A stretch of 64,000 nucleotides of DNA from Flectonema sp. DT1601 (Eukaryota; Euglenozoa; Diplonemea; Diplonemida; Diplonemidae): positions 1,244,001 to 1,308,000 of the forward strand of contig OZ025795.1 of NCBI GenBank assembly GCA_964019425.1, given 5' to 3'. The notes beneath the pieces are model-generated. The model saw nothing but the letters and a program-made list of their open reading frames with translations, had not been told where the DNA came from and did no database searches. Made by a program: the position numbers and the translations under genes. How positions within the stretch are numbered: the first letter of the stretch is position 1; every line of letters starts with the position of its first letter. Shown here in pieces: positions 9,210-21,830 of this stretch.

Positions 9210-9713
9210 TTGCTTTGCTTGACTCTCCCCTAATACATATATAAGGCAATGAAAAAAAAACCTTTTTTTTTTTTTTTTTTTTTCCTATTAGAATTTATCT
9301 TCTCCTTTTCACTTTTTTCAATTTTTCTGTTAACTATGTATGAAAAAAACATCATGCATTTATTGTTATTGCAAGGGACCTCTTCATGTTTCTGTGCGAA
9401 ATCTTCGGATATGGCTACGGATTGGGTCCTCTGTTACTGTGAGTTACCTAGCACTCATAATATACAGTAACGTTGGATTATATAACTAACTAACTAACTA
9501 ACTGTTAATTAATGATACTAACTGTGGAGTAGGCTTCCTTTTTCCCATCTTCTGATGGTTTGTTGACATGTGTAATTGTAGATTTTTTTTTATATATTTT
9601 TTATTTTTAATTCAATTTAGAGAAAATAACAGCTACTCAACACACTTTTGGTACCAACACACTGCTTGTTTCTCGCATGTTGATGACTGTTCTTTCTCTG
9701 ATTTTTTTTCGTT
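8464..9713. other. long AT-rich spacer
   Basis: 1.25 kb with repeated poly-T runs of 12-26 nt and poly-A runs, and no supported gene. Around 9390-9505 (GATTGGGTCCT...CTAACTAACTAACTAAC) there is weak similarity to the 3' end of the SINE-like element, including a TAAC tail; this would be an old copy. Confidence 0.5.
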
Positions 9714-9900
9714 CTTTTTTTTTTTGCACCGACGAAGTCGGAGAAGAAACTATTCAGGTTAAACAGCCGTTTTCTTTATTATGTTTCAAAATGACAGATG
9801 TTGTGCGACAGTATTACTGTCTTCGGCCAAAAACCATCCGGATTAAGGTTTTCAATCTGAATAGTTTCTTCTCCGACTACGTCGGTACAACAAAAAAAGA
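9714..9900. mobile_element. MITE-like inverted-repeat element
   Basis: A ~187-bp element with long terminal inverted repeats: 9725-9760 and 9854-9889 are reverse complements with very few mismatches. The match extends outward through the T-run on the left and the A-run on the right. Each arm also holds its own small palindrome (CCGACgaaGTCGG left, CCGACtacGTCGG right). There is no coding capacity, and no target-site duplication is clear because the ends lie in homopolymer. A related end sequence lies at 4967-4993. I infer a non-autonomous DNA transposon; a structured RNA is the alternative. Confidence 0.6.
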
Positions 9901-10175
9901 TATAAGGCTTTGAATCCGAACCGGTTTTTTTTTTTTATTGTACGTTATATATTTCTTTTGCCTCTGCCTTTTTGTAATAACACTTTTATCTGTAAAAAAA
10001 AAAAAAGAAGAAGAAGAAAAAAAAAAAAATTGCCCTGCTAATTCTGTTGTTCAATATACTTTGAGCATATTATACAACAGAGTTTGTTGTCATGTCAGGT
10101 GGTATATAGTATCTCTTACCTGGAGTGATGTTACTTTATAAACCTTTTTTTTTTTTTCAGATACTGCGAAGAGAC

Positions 10176-11294
10176 ATGTTAACAGTCTTGGTTGGAACTA
10201 TATGTCTATCGGCGATATTTCCAACTGGATGCAGAATTGATTGTCCATCATCGTCAGGAGTATGTGGGTGTCGAAGTGGTGGATGTCAATGTGCAACTGG
10301 TAGTGGATGTGGTGATGATGGAATGTGCTACCCATGTTCTTACTGGGACTGTAGATCATTTCCACTCAATTCTGGATGCAAATGCGATGCTGGCACACTG
10401 TGCACAACTGCTGGAACTTGTTCGATATTAGAAAACCATAAATTAACAGGAGATCATCCAAACTGTGTTGGGTTCTCATGTAATAATTTAGGTTTCGCTG
10501 ATTTCATCGATGGACGTTGTACTTGTAAATGCACTTCAGGATACACTGGAGCTTCTTGTAATCAATGCAATGATGGTAAATCAGGATGGCCTCATTGTAC
10601 ATCTGTTGGAATTGATTGCCCAGCTGATTATTGCAATCATCATGGCATTCCTTATTACTCATCAGTAAGTAGATTATGTTTGTGTAGATGTAGTTCTGGA
10701 TTTTCAGGTGAACGATGCACATCATGCAGCTCAGGTGTTGGACTATACCCGGAGTGTTCTTCGAATATTACAATATCATCGGCTTCGACAGCATCAGCAG
10801 GTGAGGACTACCTCATTCCAACTGTTGTTGGTGTTTCTGTTTTGGTGTTAGTTCTGGTGGTTGGTCTTTGTGTTGTTTGGAGCTTTACAAGAAAAGATAA
10901 ATCGAAGAAAAATTCTTCCGATAAAGAAAACCCTGAAAGTGTACCACCACCACAACCAGATCCGTATGTTGTTAATGGACATCACCACCAGAACCCAATC
11001 GACAATTCATTCCCAGGTAAGTGATTTGGTATCGGGGGAGTGAAAAAAAATTTTTTTTTTTCCCCCCCGATCTCCGCATAATCTCAAGTAGCACTATTTT
11101 CCTTTTAGAAACAAACTCATAATTTAGCTGTATTTAATGTGTCAAAAAAAAAAAAAAAAAAAACCCACACTCTGAAAAATACGATAATTAGAATCGTCGT
11201 TTTCGAGTACGTGTAATTACTAGAACTTTTAATGTACTTAAGTAAGTGATTGATGTTCGTTATTTGTTTTTGATTTACAGTTGGGAGAATATGA
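10176..11294 (+). CDS. EGF-like single-pass membrane protein
   Basis: Two exons, 10176-11016 and 11281-11294, join through a GTAAGT...TTACAG intron of 264 nt and give 284 residues. A signal peptide (residues ~1-20), a Cys- and Gly-rich ectodomain with EGF-like units (pattern Cys-x-Cys-x2-Gly-Tyr/Phe-x-Gly-x2-Cys at ~115-130 and ~170-185), one membrane span (~211-235) and a short Lys/Pro/His-rich cytoplasmic tail indicate a type I surface protein. The second exon adds only a few residues (Val-Gly-Arg-Ile). A T13CAG acceptor ends at 10160, 15 nt before the ATG. Ligand and role are unknown. Confidence 0.75.
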
Positions 11295-11405
11295 TGCAGT
11301 CCGGAGAAAAACTTTCATCTGTTATAATTATGTTTTATTTAAATTTACTCAAACAGGGTGGCAGGGGGAGGAGGAGGAAGTGAGTTGTGGGGGGGGTTTT
11401 TTAAA

Positions 11406-14400
11406 ATGAGCGATTCTGACGATGATCAACTCGCAGAGATATTGGGTACAGACTTAAACAACTATCTACTAAACAGAGGTGATAGGAGAACTACTTTATC
11501 GTGTGGTGATTATGATGAAGCAGACTTAGACAGAATCTTAAACGAAGACGAAGGTAACAATGATTCAAGAACTCCAACCTTACCATCTGCTGGATCTTCC
11601 AGTGATGAAGATGAACGATTAATAGCTGAGCTCTACGCTATGGAAGGCATCATCGATGAAGCAAAGAAACCCACAACTGTTGAAGAAGAACAACAATCTC
11701 CTCCTCCAGTTGAAAATAACATCGCTCTTGTTCCCGAAATCGAAGAAGAAGCATTGTCTCCTACATCACTGTCTCCCGAACCAACGGTTTCCCCATCACC
11801 AAAGAATCAAAAGCGTGGATTCTTTTCAAGAGTTTCAAATTCAAACAGTGCTTCCCCAAGAAACAAGAGTAATAGTCCTCAAAAAGGTTGGTCATCAGTG
11901 ACAAATAAAATTCTTGGTGGATGTAAAGCTGAGAATACCCAAAGCTCAATTCTCGATGACGGAAGTACTTTAAAAGATGAAATCGAACTCTTGGAACAAA
12001 TAATAGCTGAGATAGAAGCTGATGATGAGAGTACTGTTAGTGATACGGATTTAGGTCTTAATGAAACAATAATAGACGTCGATACCATTTTAAAGAATGC
12101 TGAGCGGGCGGTAAATCGTCGAAACGGATCACAGTCTGAAGCACCTTCTCATCAGTATAGCACACTCGCAGCATCGAGTACGAATTTTGGTAAAATTCCT
12201 CTCTTAAAACACACAAACTATTCAGAAATTAGCGCAGAGCTGTACGAACGCCGTAACGACGCTGGTTTTCAAGTTGTTTCGGTTTCCGCTACTGCGGTCG
12301 CTACACCACTTGCTAAACGACGCAATATCAAAATATCATTCGCTGTAGGCACAGCTGATGGAGGAGTCATGTTGTTTACGGATGCAGGTCTGTAACTTTC
12401 TTTCTCACACGTCATAATTGGATGCTTAATTAAAAAAAAAAAAGATAATAAAAAATAGGAAAACGTTGCGACCATTTATCAGCCCCATCTGCATCTGCAG
12501 GGATGTGTACATGCATTGATTTGTTTCATACAGGAGAAGCAGTTGCTTGCGGATATCAAAACGGATCTGTCGTCCTGTTCGATACCGTGTCAAGAACAAT
12601 TATGAGAACTTTAGAAGGTGAATGGGGTGCACCCTTACACCGGGTTCAATGGATGCTAAGCACTGACCCACCTAATAAGATATGTGGACAATGTATTCAC
12701 GGAACTGTTAAGATTATAGCTTTACGAAAGATGCTTAAAATGACGCAGGTTCAGCTTGCTGCTGGAGTTGATAAAGAGATGTTAGAAATCTCAAATATTA
12801 CAATAAAACCACCTCATCGATTAGACTTAGAGGCTGTACCACTACTCGCAATGGCATCTCGTAAAGTCTTAACTCTGACTAAAGTAAAGTTTACGACCGC
12901 TTCGATATCAATACCAGAACCGTTTTATTCTTTTGATAATCCTCATGATGCTCCTCGTCCTGGAACTGAACGAGAAACTACTGCCGCAGACAGAGCCGCA
13001 CTCGCAAAGAAAGGAAAAGCATATTTCCAATCAGTTCGAAAAAAAGAAGCCGAAAGAAAATTACGCGAAGACCGTGCGATCGCATTCCCAACTCTGTCCT
13101 GGTTAACAAGAAGAGATCCAGAACTGGTTGTGTTGTGGCATGATTTCTTATTTGTTGTTCAAGTTGATAGTAATTCATTACTTGATAAAGACATGAGGCC
13201 AAGAATCATACCTGTAGCACAAGTGTTATTAAAATACGCTGCAGTCAGCTGTGTCTACATGTCTCAACGTGCTGTTACTGTTATTGACAGCAGAGGTACT
13301 ATTTTAGTAGTCGATCCGAGAGTGAGTCCAACCAGAGCAACTGTCGACGCTTCTGATATTAAATTAACCCTCGATGTGACAGTAGCATCTAGCGGTGGTC
13401 GTAAGAGTGTACGACAAGCTATTTGTGGATATGTCAACGACGGTACTGCATCCCTTCTAGCTCTCGGTAGAGCACCTGTGAGTCTTTTAAAATGGGAAAT
13501 ACTCAGATGGGATGACAGGTTACAATTATTAGGTCCAAGTATTGAAGCTTTAACTCTCGCAAAGCAAATGCGTCTCGGAGAAGCTGCAGCTGTTGTTGGT
13601 CTTCCTGAACAAGAAAGTAGTAGAAATTCACTTTTAGATGAATCGATCGAAAGAATGATCGCAGCATACCTGACAAGAGAAACAGAATCATCCAATACAA
13701 CATCAGCAGACATGTGGAGATCACTCGGGTTGTTCCTTTTTGAGTATTGCTGTTCTGTGGAGTTGCCTGGATTGTTATTCACTGGACTTTACAAAGCATT
13801 CTGTCAATATGGAATGACAAACATATGGGCGACACTTTTAGAACCTTGTATTAGAAGTAAAAAGGTTAGTGGGATGCCTAACTTCTTTGTTAACTTATTA
13901 GCTGAATGGCTATTAAAGGGAGCAGTGCTTTGCTATATATTTGAAGGTCCTCATGAATGTAATGGTTCACCTGATAAAGTAATTCAAATAGCTCATGATA
14001 GTAGTCATAATCCGAGAGTGTTCACCATAGATGTTTTTGTCAAACCAAGTACTTCATCAAAGCGCAATGTTCAAACACCAGTATCATCATTGTGCTATAA
14101 AACGAATTCTGGTTGGTCTTTCACTCTAACAGAAAATTCAATTTGGTCTCTCGAGCTTGGCACAGGTGATGACATAATCACTATGTCCGATACCAGTGAA
14201 AGGCCTGCGGAATCTTATTACCCAGAATGGACACGTTTAACGGCAGTTTACGCATCTGGTGAAGCAAATTTTTACATCAACAAACAACTGGTTGATTCCC
14301 AAGAAGTTTATTCTTTCATTCCGAATACTGGAAGCCCTCTCATTATTGGTGGGACTGTGAGAGAGAGTTCAGTCGGATCTGGAGTGGTGGACATTGAAAA

Positions 14401-17400
14401 GAGTTTCATTGGAGGAGTTAAAAATTTATTTATTTATAGTTCGACTCATTATCCTTTTGTTGAAGTTAGTGAAGACTATGAACAAATAGATCTTATTACT
14501 GATGATATTTATGCTCCTTCAGTTAGAGAGGAAGCCTCTACAATGCATCCAAGTGAACCAAACACGTTGTTTGCAGCAGATGATCTGCTGCCAGAAATTG
14601 CGAGCATTTCATCATCAGGTTCTGAAACTGGGTCACAGATAACAAGCAGCTCTCCTTTAAGTCGATTGGAAGCTTTACTGTTGAACTTGACACCTGAATC
14701 TATGGCGGAATTCTCAGGTAAATATAACGTAGTTCTGTCGGTCGCTTATAAATTTCATCTTTTTCGTTCGTTTACGTTTTATCACAATAAAGCCACAGCG
14801 GACGGATACATCACACCTTTAACTCTTTTATTCGGAATGCTTGGTAAGCCTGTTCCTGGATCTGTTGTTCGCCACACATCACAATCTGATTGTGGTACAG
14901 TCATTGAGTCTGAGCCACCTCACTTGGTAATAGACTTCTCTGGTGATATAAAAAAAATATCTGCCGGTGAGCTTACCGTAACCCAATCATCACCTCCAAA
15001 TAAATGGGTTCGAAGGGTGTTGTTGGAATATTTAAAACGCCTCTTCAGAGGTCGAACATTCAACATCGGTCATGAGGTACCCAAAGAACAGCTTCGCAGT
15101 ATAAAAAAAAATGCTTTGGATTTTTTATTTCATGAAGATTCTGGTAAAAAAGAATCAAAAATACATCACAGAAGCTATCCAGTGTTGGAAGAACTGATGA
15201 AACACGATGCTGAAGGAGTTATTCTCGCGATAATTGCATCGTTTAAGGATGACTCGGTAAGTTACTCACCTTGGAGAAAGATCTTAGCGCCGGGGGTTCG
15301 TCCATTGACGCTAATGGAAGCTCCGCAACCTTCAAGTCGTTTCAGACTCTCTCGAGATGAAGTGATCGCAGTTTTAATAACAAAATTGAACGTCTCTGAG
15401 TTCCAACCGTTCGAAGCAAGTAAGACTTTTCAAAGACCATGGCCTGCTAAGAAGGATGTTGTTTCACTGTTTTTACTAATTGCTGAATCAATATCGAGAG
15501 AAGTCATCCAACCAAAAAAATTCAACAAAGACATGATCAAAAGAGTAGTTACTCATTTAACACACGCATGTCCACCTGAGGAAACAATCGCAAGACAAAA
15601 GAAACTTGAAGCAATGTTGGAAGTAGCTTTACATCCAGAAAAAGGATGTTGGGGTGAAGCAGGTTTATCAGAAGAAGAAACAGCGCAGTTGTCTAGTTTG
15701 GTTCAAGCCGCAGGATTCGCTATGTTGCAGATCTATTTTTATAAAAGAGACAATGACTATATGGCTGTTCTTCGATCATATCTGCAGGCTCATCATGACC
15801 CTGACTGTTTGATTGAAGATGATGCAGTGTTTGTCTTCTTAGAAGAAACAATGGGTCGAGCATCACACGCTACTTCAGATAGACAATCAAAACTTCAAAA
15901 AGCCGTCGTTGAAAATTTTATGGACCTCGTAAAAGTAAATTCAACCAGAGCAGCTCAACTCGGTGTTAAATGCCTCCGTTCTGAACACAGTTTGATTCTC
16001 AAGCAGTTAGACGCTGATCCCAAAACTCAATATGGATATCTTCAATCACTTTATACGACAACAGCAACACAACCAGGTGACCCTGATGATGATGACTATA
16101 TTGATTTACCAAGTCTTTTTGATGCAGAAACAGTCATGAAGTTCATATCACTTCTATGTATGTTTGATGAGAGAACTCTATTAGACTTCCTTCGTAAGAA
16201 TGAGGGTGTCGTTGAAATACCTCGCATGCTTCACATAATAGAACGAACTGTTAGTCGTTCTGATGATCAGGAGGGTTATGGAGAAGGTCGTGACTCAGCC
16301 AAAGCATATTTATATTCAAAAACTGGTAGGTATGGTGAAGCGTTAAATCTTTTATTTAATGGTCTCCCAGCGAGAATGCAAGAAGTCAGGGCAAGAGTTG
16401 TTGATCGTGTCGCAAGAGAACAATACTACACAGCGTCACACGCATCAGGTGTGAGTTATGATATTTCATCACCAGCATTTGGATTTGGGACAACAAAAGC
16501 AAGCACAACCATACCTAGGACATTATCAGACACGTCTCACGCCATACTTGGGGATCTTACTATCGCACAGGAAATTCTTCAAACAAGAGAAGCTCGTGCC
16601 GTGTTTGAACTTATTGATATCGGAGCGTCTCTATGTACAGATGCTATGAATGGAGGAGGTCCTGACGATGACGGATCTCATGTTTGGTTTACTTTGTTAG
16701 ATAAGTTTATCAGACCGAAAAAAATACTTTCAGACGTCGAAAAAGAATCTTTTGAATGGTTTAAATTTGAAGCCGTCATTGGTGGTATCGCTATTGTCGC
16801 AACTACTTTAATTGAACTTCGGCTTTCTCGAAAGCAAACTATGAAGAAATTATCTTCACACGAACCTACTCAGGGATTGGAACGACGTAATAAAATTAGA
16901 GATCTTCGTCTTGGCAGTCGGATCTCAATTAGCGATTCAAATGTTGTCGATGAGCTTGCTGAAGTATCGGTATGTGTATTCTTCTCAAGTCTACAACTGT
17001 AGTACAGAATAGAAAGCGGAAGAAAAAACAAAACAAAAAAACAGGCGCGTGAACGTATCCGTACCAAGTACAATCCAAGTAGAAGGCTCCTCGTGTCTTC
17101 TTTCTCTCCACACTTATTCTCTGCAAACCAGAGAATGCAAGAGGTGTGTACTTTCAGTATCTCTGTAGTGTATCCAAACAAATATAAAAAAAAACAAAAT
17201 AAAATAACAGCTTTACACGCAATTCATTACACACATCCTTCTGCAGATGATGATAAAGATGCACAACTCTCAGGTATTAATAAAAAAAGGAAAACATATT
17301 TCAATCTTATAACTGGAACGCTAATAACAAAAAAAAAAAACATAACACAAAAAACAGGCAACGACAGAGCAAGAAGCACAAGAAATAAATGAATTGCGAA

Positions 17401-18227
17401 ACAAAGTAGAAGGATACCGACTACAAGCATGTGGACAACCAAAGACTCATATCAGTCATGATAGTTATAAAGAAATGAGAGTAATTCTGAATCAGAGAAC
17501 TCGTAGAGTGGAAGCAACAATTCTAGGAAAGATAATAAGTGAACATAATTACAGTACCTTTACAGAGTTTAGAGTTGTTTTACTCGGGATACTTGAGAAT
17601 GTTAGGTTTGAAAAGAGTCTTCAAAGAGCGTTTCACGACTGCCTAAACGCTGACATGCATCACCTGGAACGCAGATCACTGAAATGCGTCAAAGCCAGCA
17701 TGAGTACGAGAGTTGTTGGTCTTCCTCCTTGGACTCCAACATGTGCTATCTGTAAAACTAGATTAAGTGAATCACAAGAAGTAATGGCTTTCATGTGTGG
17801 ACATGCTTATCATTATTCATGTTTCAGAGCTAAGGCTAGTGAATTATCTGAGAAGTGTCCTCATTGTTTTCGTCGACCGAAATCAAAGGGAGAAAGTAAA
17901 GTAGACCCGAGTCCTGCAGCACCTCAGTCTCGAAAAGCACCTCAGTTCGATCGTCGGTTAGAAAGACGAATTAAATTATTAAACAGCAGGTTGTCATTTA
18001 AACCAGCTAGTCTAGCGCTATCTGATTCACAACTTCAACTAAAGCCTCCAATTGTTGACGATGAGGATCTATTTGAGTTACCAGACTCTGAATCGGATGA
18101 AATAAGTAAGGAAGAAAAGAGTTGTCCTGAAGATGCTATTTCTGGCATCTTACCTCCTGAAGCAGACTTTTATCACGAATGGTTTCATGAAGAGATGTAC
18201 TTTGAGGGGGAGGCTGATTTAAATTGA
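11406..18227 (+). CDS. VPS8: VPS8, CORVET subunit, with an inserted LamG-like domain
   Basis: Five exons: 11406-12387, 12501-16969, 17045-17143, 17247-17273 (or 17211-17273) and 17358-18227, all in frame, about 2148 residues. Order: acidic N-terminus, WD40-type beta-propeller (~310-640), alpha-solenoid, and RING finger (~1987-2032; Cys-Ala-Ile-Cys...Cys-Gly-His...Cys-Pro-His-Cys) followed by the conserved Gln-Phe-Asp-Arg block. This is VPS8, which tethers endosomes as part of CORVET with Rab5. Unusually, residues ~800-1040 (about 13920-14650) are not solenoid but a concanavalin/LamG-like beta fold between two segments contiguous in other VPS8s. A CAG acceptor lies at 11354-11356; the first donor is the weaker GTCTGT. 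Confidence 0.88.
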
Positions 18228-18476
18228 TTTACCTATCCACCTTATACGAAGTAAACAGTTTTATTATACGAAACCGTTTCGAGTAAATACATACTTGTTT
18301 TTGAAGCATCTTGCTTGACTGACAGCCTATGAAATGTCTAAAAAAGAAACAAAAAAACATTACCCTATCCTATTCTAGTTGTGCAACTCATTGTAACAAA
18401 ACAACCTTTTTCTTCTTTTTTTCCCGCCTCTTCGTAATTCACAAGCCCAATTCTCATTTCAGAGTAGTTACATTAT

Positions 18477-19871
18477 ATGAGAGGACTCTTAAAGTTGGCG
18501 GCAGGGGCCGGTGTCGGTTATGGTTTTGGATTTTTTGATTTCTGCAATCCTCACTGGTCATTCTATCAAATGGGAACAGTGAAGGATGGATCAATTCTTG
18601 ACACATACTGGTTACAAACATCAAAAGAAAAGAACCCAGTATCTAGATCTTTAAAATGCTCTGGTGAAGTTGACGTCGTCATAGTTGGAGGAGGAATGGC
18701 TGGACTACACACAGCGCTATCACTATCAGAAAAAGGAAAAAGTGTTGTTGTTTTAGAAGCGAAGCAAATTGGATGGGGTGCGTCTGGGCTGTCTATGGGA
18801 ATGGCTGCAAAAGGAACAATGCTTGACGAGGATCAGTTATTAGAAATAACCAACCCAGAGCTTGCTTCTAAAGTAATGCATCTCACGGATGAGGCTGAAC
18901 ACCGTCTTCGTCATCTAATAAAGAAACACAATATTAAATGTGATCACCAAGACCTTAATAGTATTGAATTATCATCGAGACCAATCCCAACTGATGAAGA
19001 AGATATTATAACACATCCTAAACTTGAACAACTAATTGGATCTCAGAGATACAAATGGGGAACCAGTAACGAAACCTTATCAATTAATCCTCTCGCATTC
19101 ACATGGGGTTTAGCTAGGGCATGTTTGTCTAATTCGGTTCAACTTTTTGAGTATTCTCCAGTTTCTTCAATTGAAAAATCAAAATCCCGCCGTGATCGTT
19201 GGCTTGTCCACACTGAAAACGGTTCTGAAATATGTTCCAAAGATGTTGTTCTTTGTACTGGAAGTCACCTTTCTCCACAACTACATAGGAAATTAGCTCT
19301 TGCTACCGTACCAATACATACTTGGGTTGCTCAAACAGAACCTATTCCGAAGGATAAGATGCCTGTAAAAGAACTCCCAGGATCGTTCATTGATGACACA
19401 ACCTCAATCAGATACTGGAGAATAATGGATGATGGCGTTATGTTATTCGGAGGACTTGCCGATCCGTATCTGTACTCGAGGGATAGCGCTGAGAAAAGAC
19501 TTAGATCTCAACTTGAATGGCTGTACCCTTCTTTAAAAGATGTAAAATTTGAAAAAGTTTGGGGAGGAACTCTATCATTCACTCGAAACGCCTTTCCCCT
19601 AATAGGAAAAGACAGTACAGGAATATACTACGCCACAGCCTTTGGTGGTCATGGGATCGTACCATCTTGTATGGCTGGTACTATGATTGCTGATGCTATC
19701 AGTGATGGTGATGCCGTTAATTTGTCTCTTGTAGATGATAATTTCAAACCAAGTTATGCTGGATATCCGTTTTCTAAGTTCGGAGGTACTGTCATCACAT
19801 CTTTCTACGATGCCCTCGATTCCAGAGAATCCAACGGAAAATGGGTTCCACAAGTAAGTAGACCTTGGTAG
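18477..19871 (+). CDS. FAD-dependent amine/amino-acid oxidoreductase (DAO family)
   Basis: 464 residues. Residues ~66-100 form the FAD-binding Rossmann strand (Val-Asp-Val-Val-Ile-Val-Gly-Gly-Gly-Met-Ala-Gly) with the Glu that ends beta-2 (Val-Val-Leu-Glu-Ala). Gly-Trp-Gly-Ala-Ser-Gly follows, then the DAO-type substrate domain and the C-terminal FAD loop (Gly-Gly-His-Gly). It is closest in feel to the gamma-glutamylputrescine/glycine oxidase branch; the substrate is not predictable. A short hydrophobic, Gly-rich N-terminus could be targeting or membrane-associated. A CAG acceptor lies at 18460-18462. A canonical GTAAGT at 19854 just before the stop suggests a possible last intron to 20025 that would replace the last five residues. 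Confidence 0.82.
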   Translation: MRGLLKLAAGAGVGYGFGFFDFCNPHWSFYQMGTVKDGSILDTYWLQTSKEKNPVSRSLKCSGEVDVVIVGGGMAGLHTALSLSEKGKSVVVLEAKQIGWGASGLSMGMAAKGTMLDEDQLLEITNPELASKVMHLTDEAEHRLRHLIKKHNIKCDHQDLNSIELSSRPIPTDEEDIITHPKLEQLIGSQRYKWGTSNETLSINPLAFTWGLARACLSNSVQLFEYSPVSSIEKSKSRRDRWLVHTENGSEICSKDVVLCTGSHLSPQLHRKLALATVPIHTWVAQTEPIPKDKMPVKELPGSFIDDTTSIRYWRIMDDGVMLFGGLADPYLYSRDSAEKRLRSQLEWLYPSLKDVKFEKVWGGTLSFTRNAFPLIGKDSTGIYYATAFGGHGIVPSCMAGTMIADAISDGDAVNLSLVDDNFKPSYAGYPFSKFGGTVITSFYDALDSRESNGKWVPQVSRPW

Positions 19872-20141
19872 TACTTAATAAAAAAAAATATTTATTGATA
19901 ACCAGCTTACTGATTTAGAAACGATTGATATTCTTAGGAAGGTGATATCATTTTCTCTGATTGTCTTTTTTTTTATATAATTTTTTTTTAAAAAAAAAAA
20001 AACATCTTCCCTCCCCTTCCTTCAGGTTACACATTACAATTTTCGATACTTAAAAAATAATATCATCTTTTTGTGCATGTTTTTAAAAAACAAAATTATT
20101 TTTACATCAGGCTGAACTGCAGGGGGGAGTCCAGAAGCAAT

Positions 20142-21385
20142 ATGCCCCTCATAAGGACTCGTGTTCTGCTGATTGGACCTCGTAAGAGAAGACAGTCAAT
20201 CAGACATTGGGACTTAGTAAAGGATTTAATCGAACAAGATAGACAAATGGGTCAAGATCCAGTAGCTGTTGTAAAGCCTCCATGGCCATTGATACCTCCA
20301 TTTGAACTCGGAACAATAGAACAAGAATGGCTTAGATACCGTAATGTTCAGAAGTTAGTTGCATCTGGTGCGATTCAGCCTCCGCGTTGGTTTAAAGAAT
20401 CTCGTCTGGCACCACCTAACTCTGGACCATTCTGGGGAGATCCACCAGTTCACGGTATGGATCACAAACTACCACTTAGAAGACATATTTGGACTCATAA
20501 TTTAAAACCTCCTACGGAACTGATGAAGATGTTTTTATTAAGGAAAGAAGATAGAGTTTATGAAAAGAACTTTCGTCAAGTCATCGGGTTCACTCCACAA
20601 GAAAAGGTTCGACGAGGACTAAAAGAGAACATCCCGAATGCTGCGAGGGAAGGAAGAACCACTTTCAATTTCTTTTGGCAGAAAAAGTCATTAGAGAAAG
20701 TAGAAACGAGATACTCTCAATTAGTAGACGAGGGTGTCGCAGAAGTAGAAGCGAATCGAATAGTTGAGCGTGAATTTCAAACTGCTGTAGCTGTTAGAAA
20801 ACGTCAACAGGCTTTTGCTGCTGAAACAGCCCGCCGTTCAGGTAAAGCCGTCAGTGCATTCCAAGGTCATTGGGTATTGGATTTAATTGCTACTCTTCAA
20901 GAGCGTATGTTCTTCAATTTTCTCATTTATTATTTTTATATCACTCTCGTTGTTTAAAATTAGACAACAACACTTCCTACAGATGCCATCAACAGAGCAC
21001 TTACTGATAGCGCTGGAAATGATTTACGTGTCGTAGCTGCTCATCACACACCAGAAGTTAGACATGGGAAACGTATTGAAAGCGAAGAAGATGAAGACGA
21101 CACAGTTTCTAAAGAAACTATTCGTTATTTAGAGTATGCTGGTTTACAACCTGATATGTTGTCATTCGAGGTATGTTCCATGAAATAGTTTTATTATTAT
21201 AATTATTCATATTAAAGTACAATAATAACTAATCTCCCCCAACACAGGAACAAATTATTGGTCAGCACCGTCCGATGGCAGATCCTGAAACTGCGAGAAA
21301 ACTCGAAGCTGAGGATGCTATTGGTGGTGGACAGAGTCCAGAAGAGGTAGTGAACGACCAAGCAAAAGACAGACCTTCAGAATAA
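20142..21385 (+). CDS. unknown protein, three exons
   Basis: Exons 20142-20904, 20983-21170 and 21248-21385 join in frame through two introns of 78 and 77 nt (both donors GTATGT, acceptors CAG) and give 362 residues. The N-terminus is basic (Met-Pro-Leu-Ile-Arg-Thr-Arg...), then a Trp/Pro-rich region with several Pro-Pro motifs (~45-130), helical charged sequence and an acidic tail. The style resembles lineage-specific mitochondrial (for example mitoribosomal) proteins, but I recognise no family, so that is a guess. A CAG acceptor at 20108-20110 leaves a 31-nt leader. Confidence 0.7.
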
Positions 21386-21820
21386 AAGTAGTCTTTTATC
21401 TTGATTGGTTTTATCTCAAATGTGAATGCCGAACTGAGTGACAGGCGAATGGTGCTGTTGTCTTTAAGCTGTGCACTACTACTATTCAGTCTGTCTGTAT
21501 AATCTCGTGGGTTTTTGTGCATTATTTGTAGCAAAAATACCCACAATTAGGCATTGAAGCTCGAGGGAACGGATGCTTTATTTTTAAGTGTTGGAAAAAA
21601 AAAAAAAAAAAAAAATCCGTTACAAATTTGTTTTTTAAGGAACGCTTTCAGCACAGCGTAATTCGAAATCAGAAACTGTTGCTTTGAGTAAGAATAATGT
21701 AAAAAACTTTTTTTCGTTTTTTTCCCAGCGACAACTATTCTTATAACAATCCTAGGCTATGAAGTTAACCAGCCCCTGATCTGATTGATTTCCCTTTATA
21801 ATATCATTTCTACCTTCATC
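21386..21820. other. intergenic, no gene seen
   Basis: 3' flank with a poly-A run at 21594-21615 and a pyrimidine tract leading to the acceptor of the next gene (ATCAG, ending 21822). Nothing else noted. Confidence 0.5.
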
Positions 21821-21830
21821 AGTTGACTTA

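Noticed and set aside
10504-10725. Minus-strand frame inside the EGF-like gene
   Set aside because: Shadow of Cys-rich codons; no independent support.
13264-13782. 172-codon minus-strand frame inside VPS8
   Set aside because: Lies wholly inside a conserved exon of VPS8 on the other strand and has no homology I recognise.
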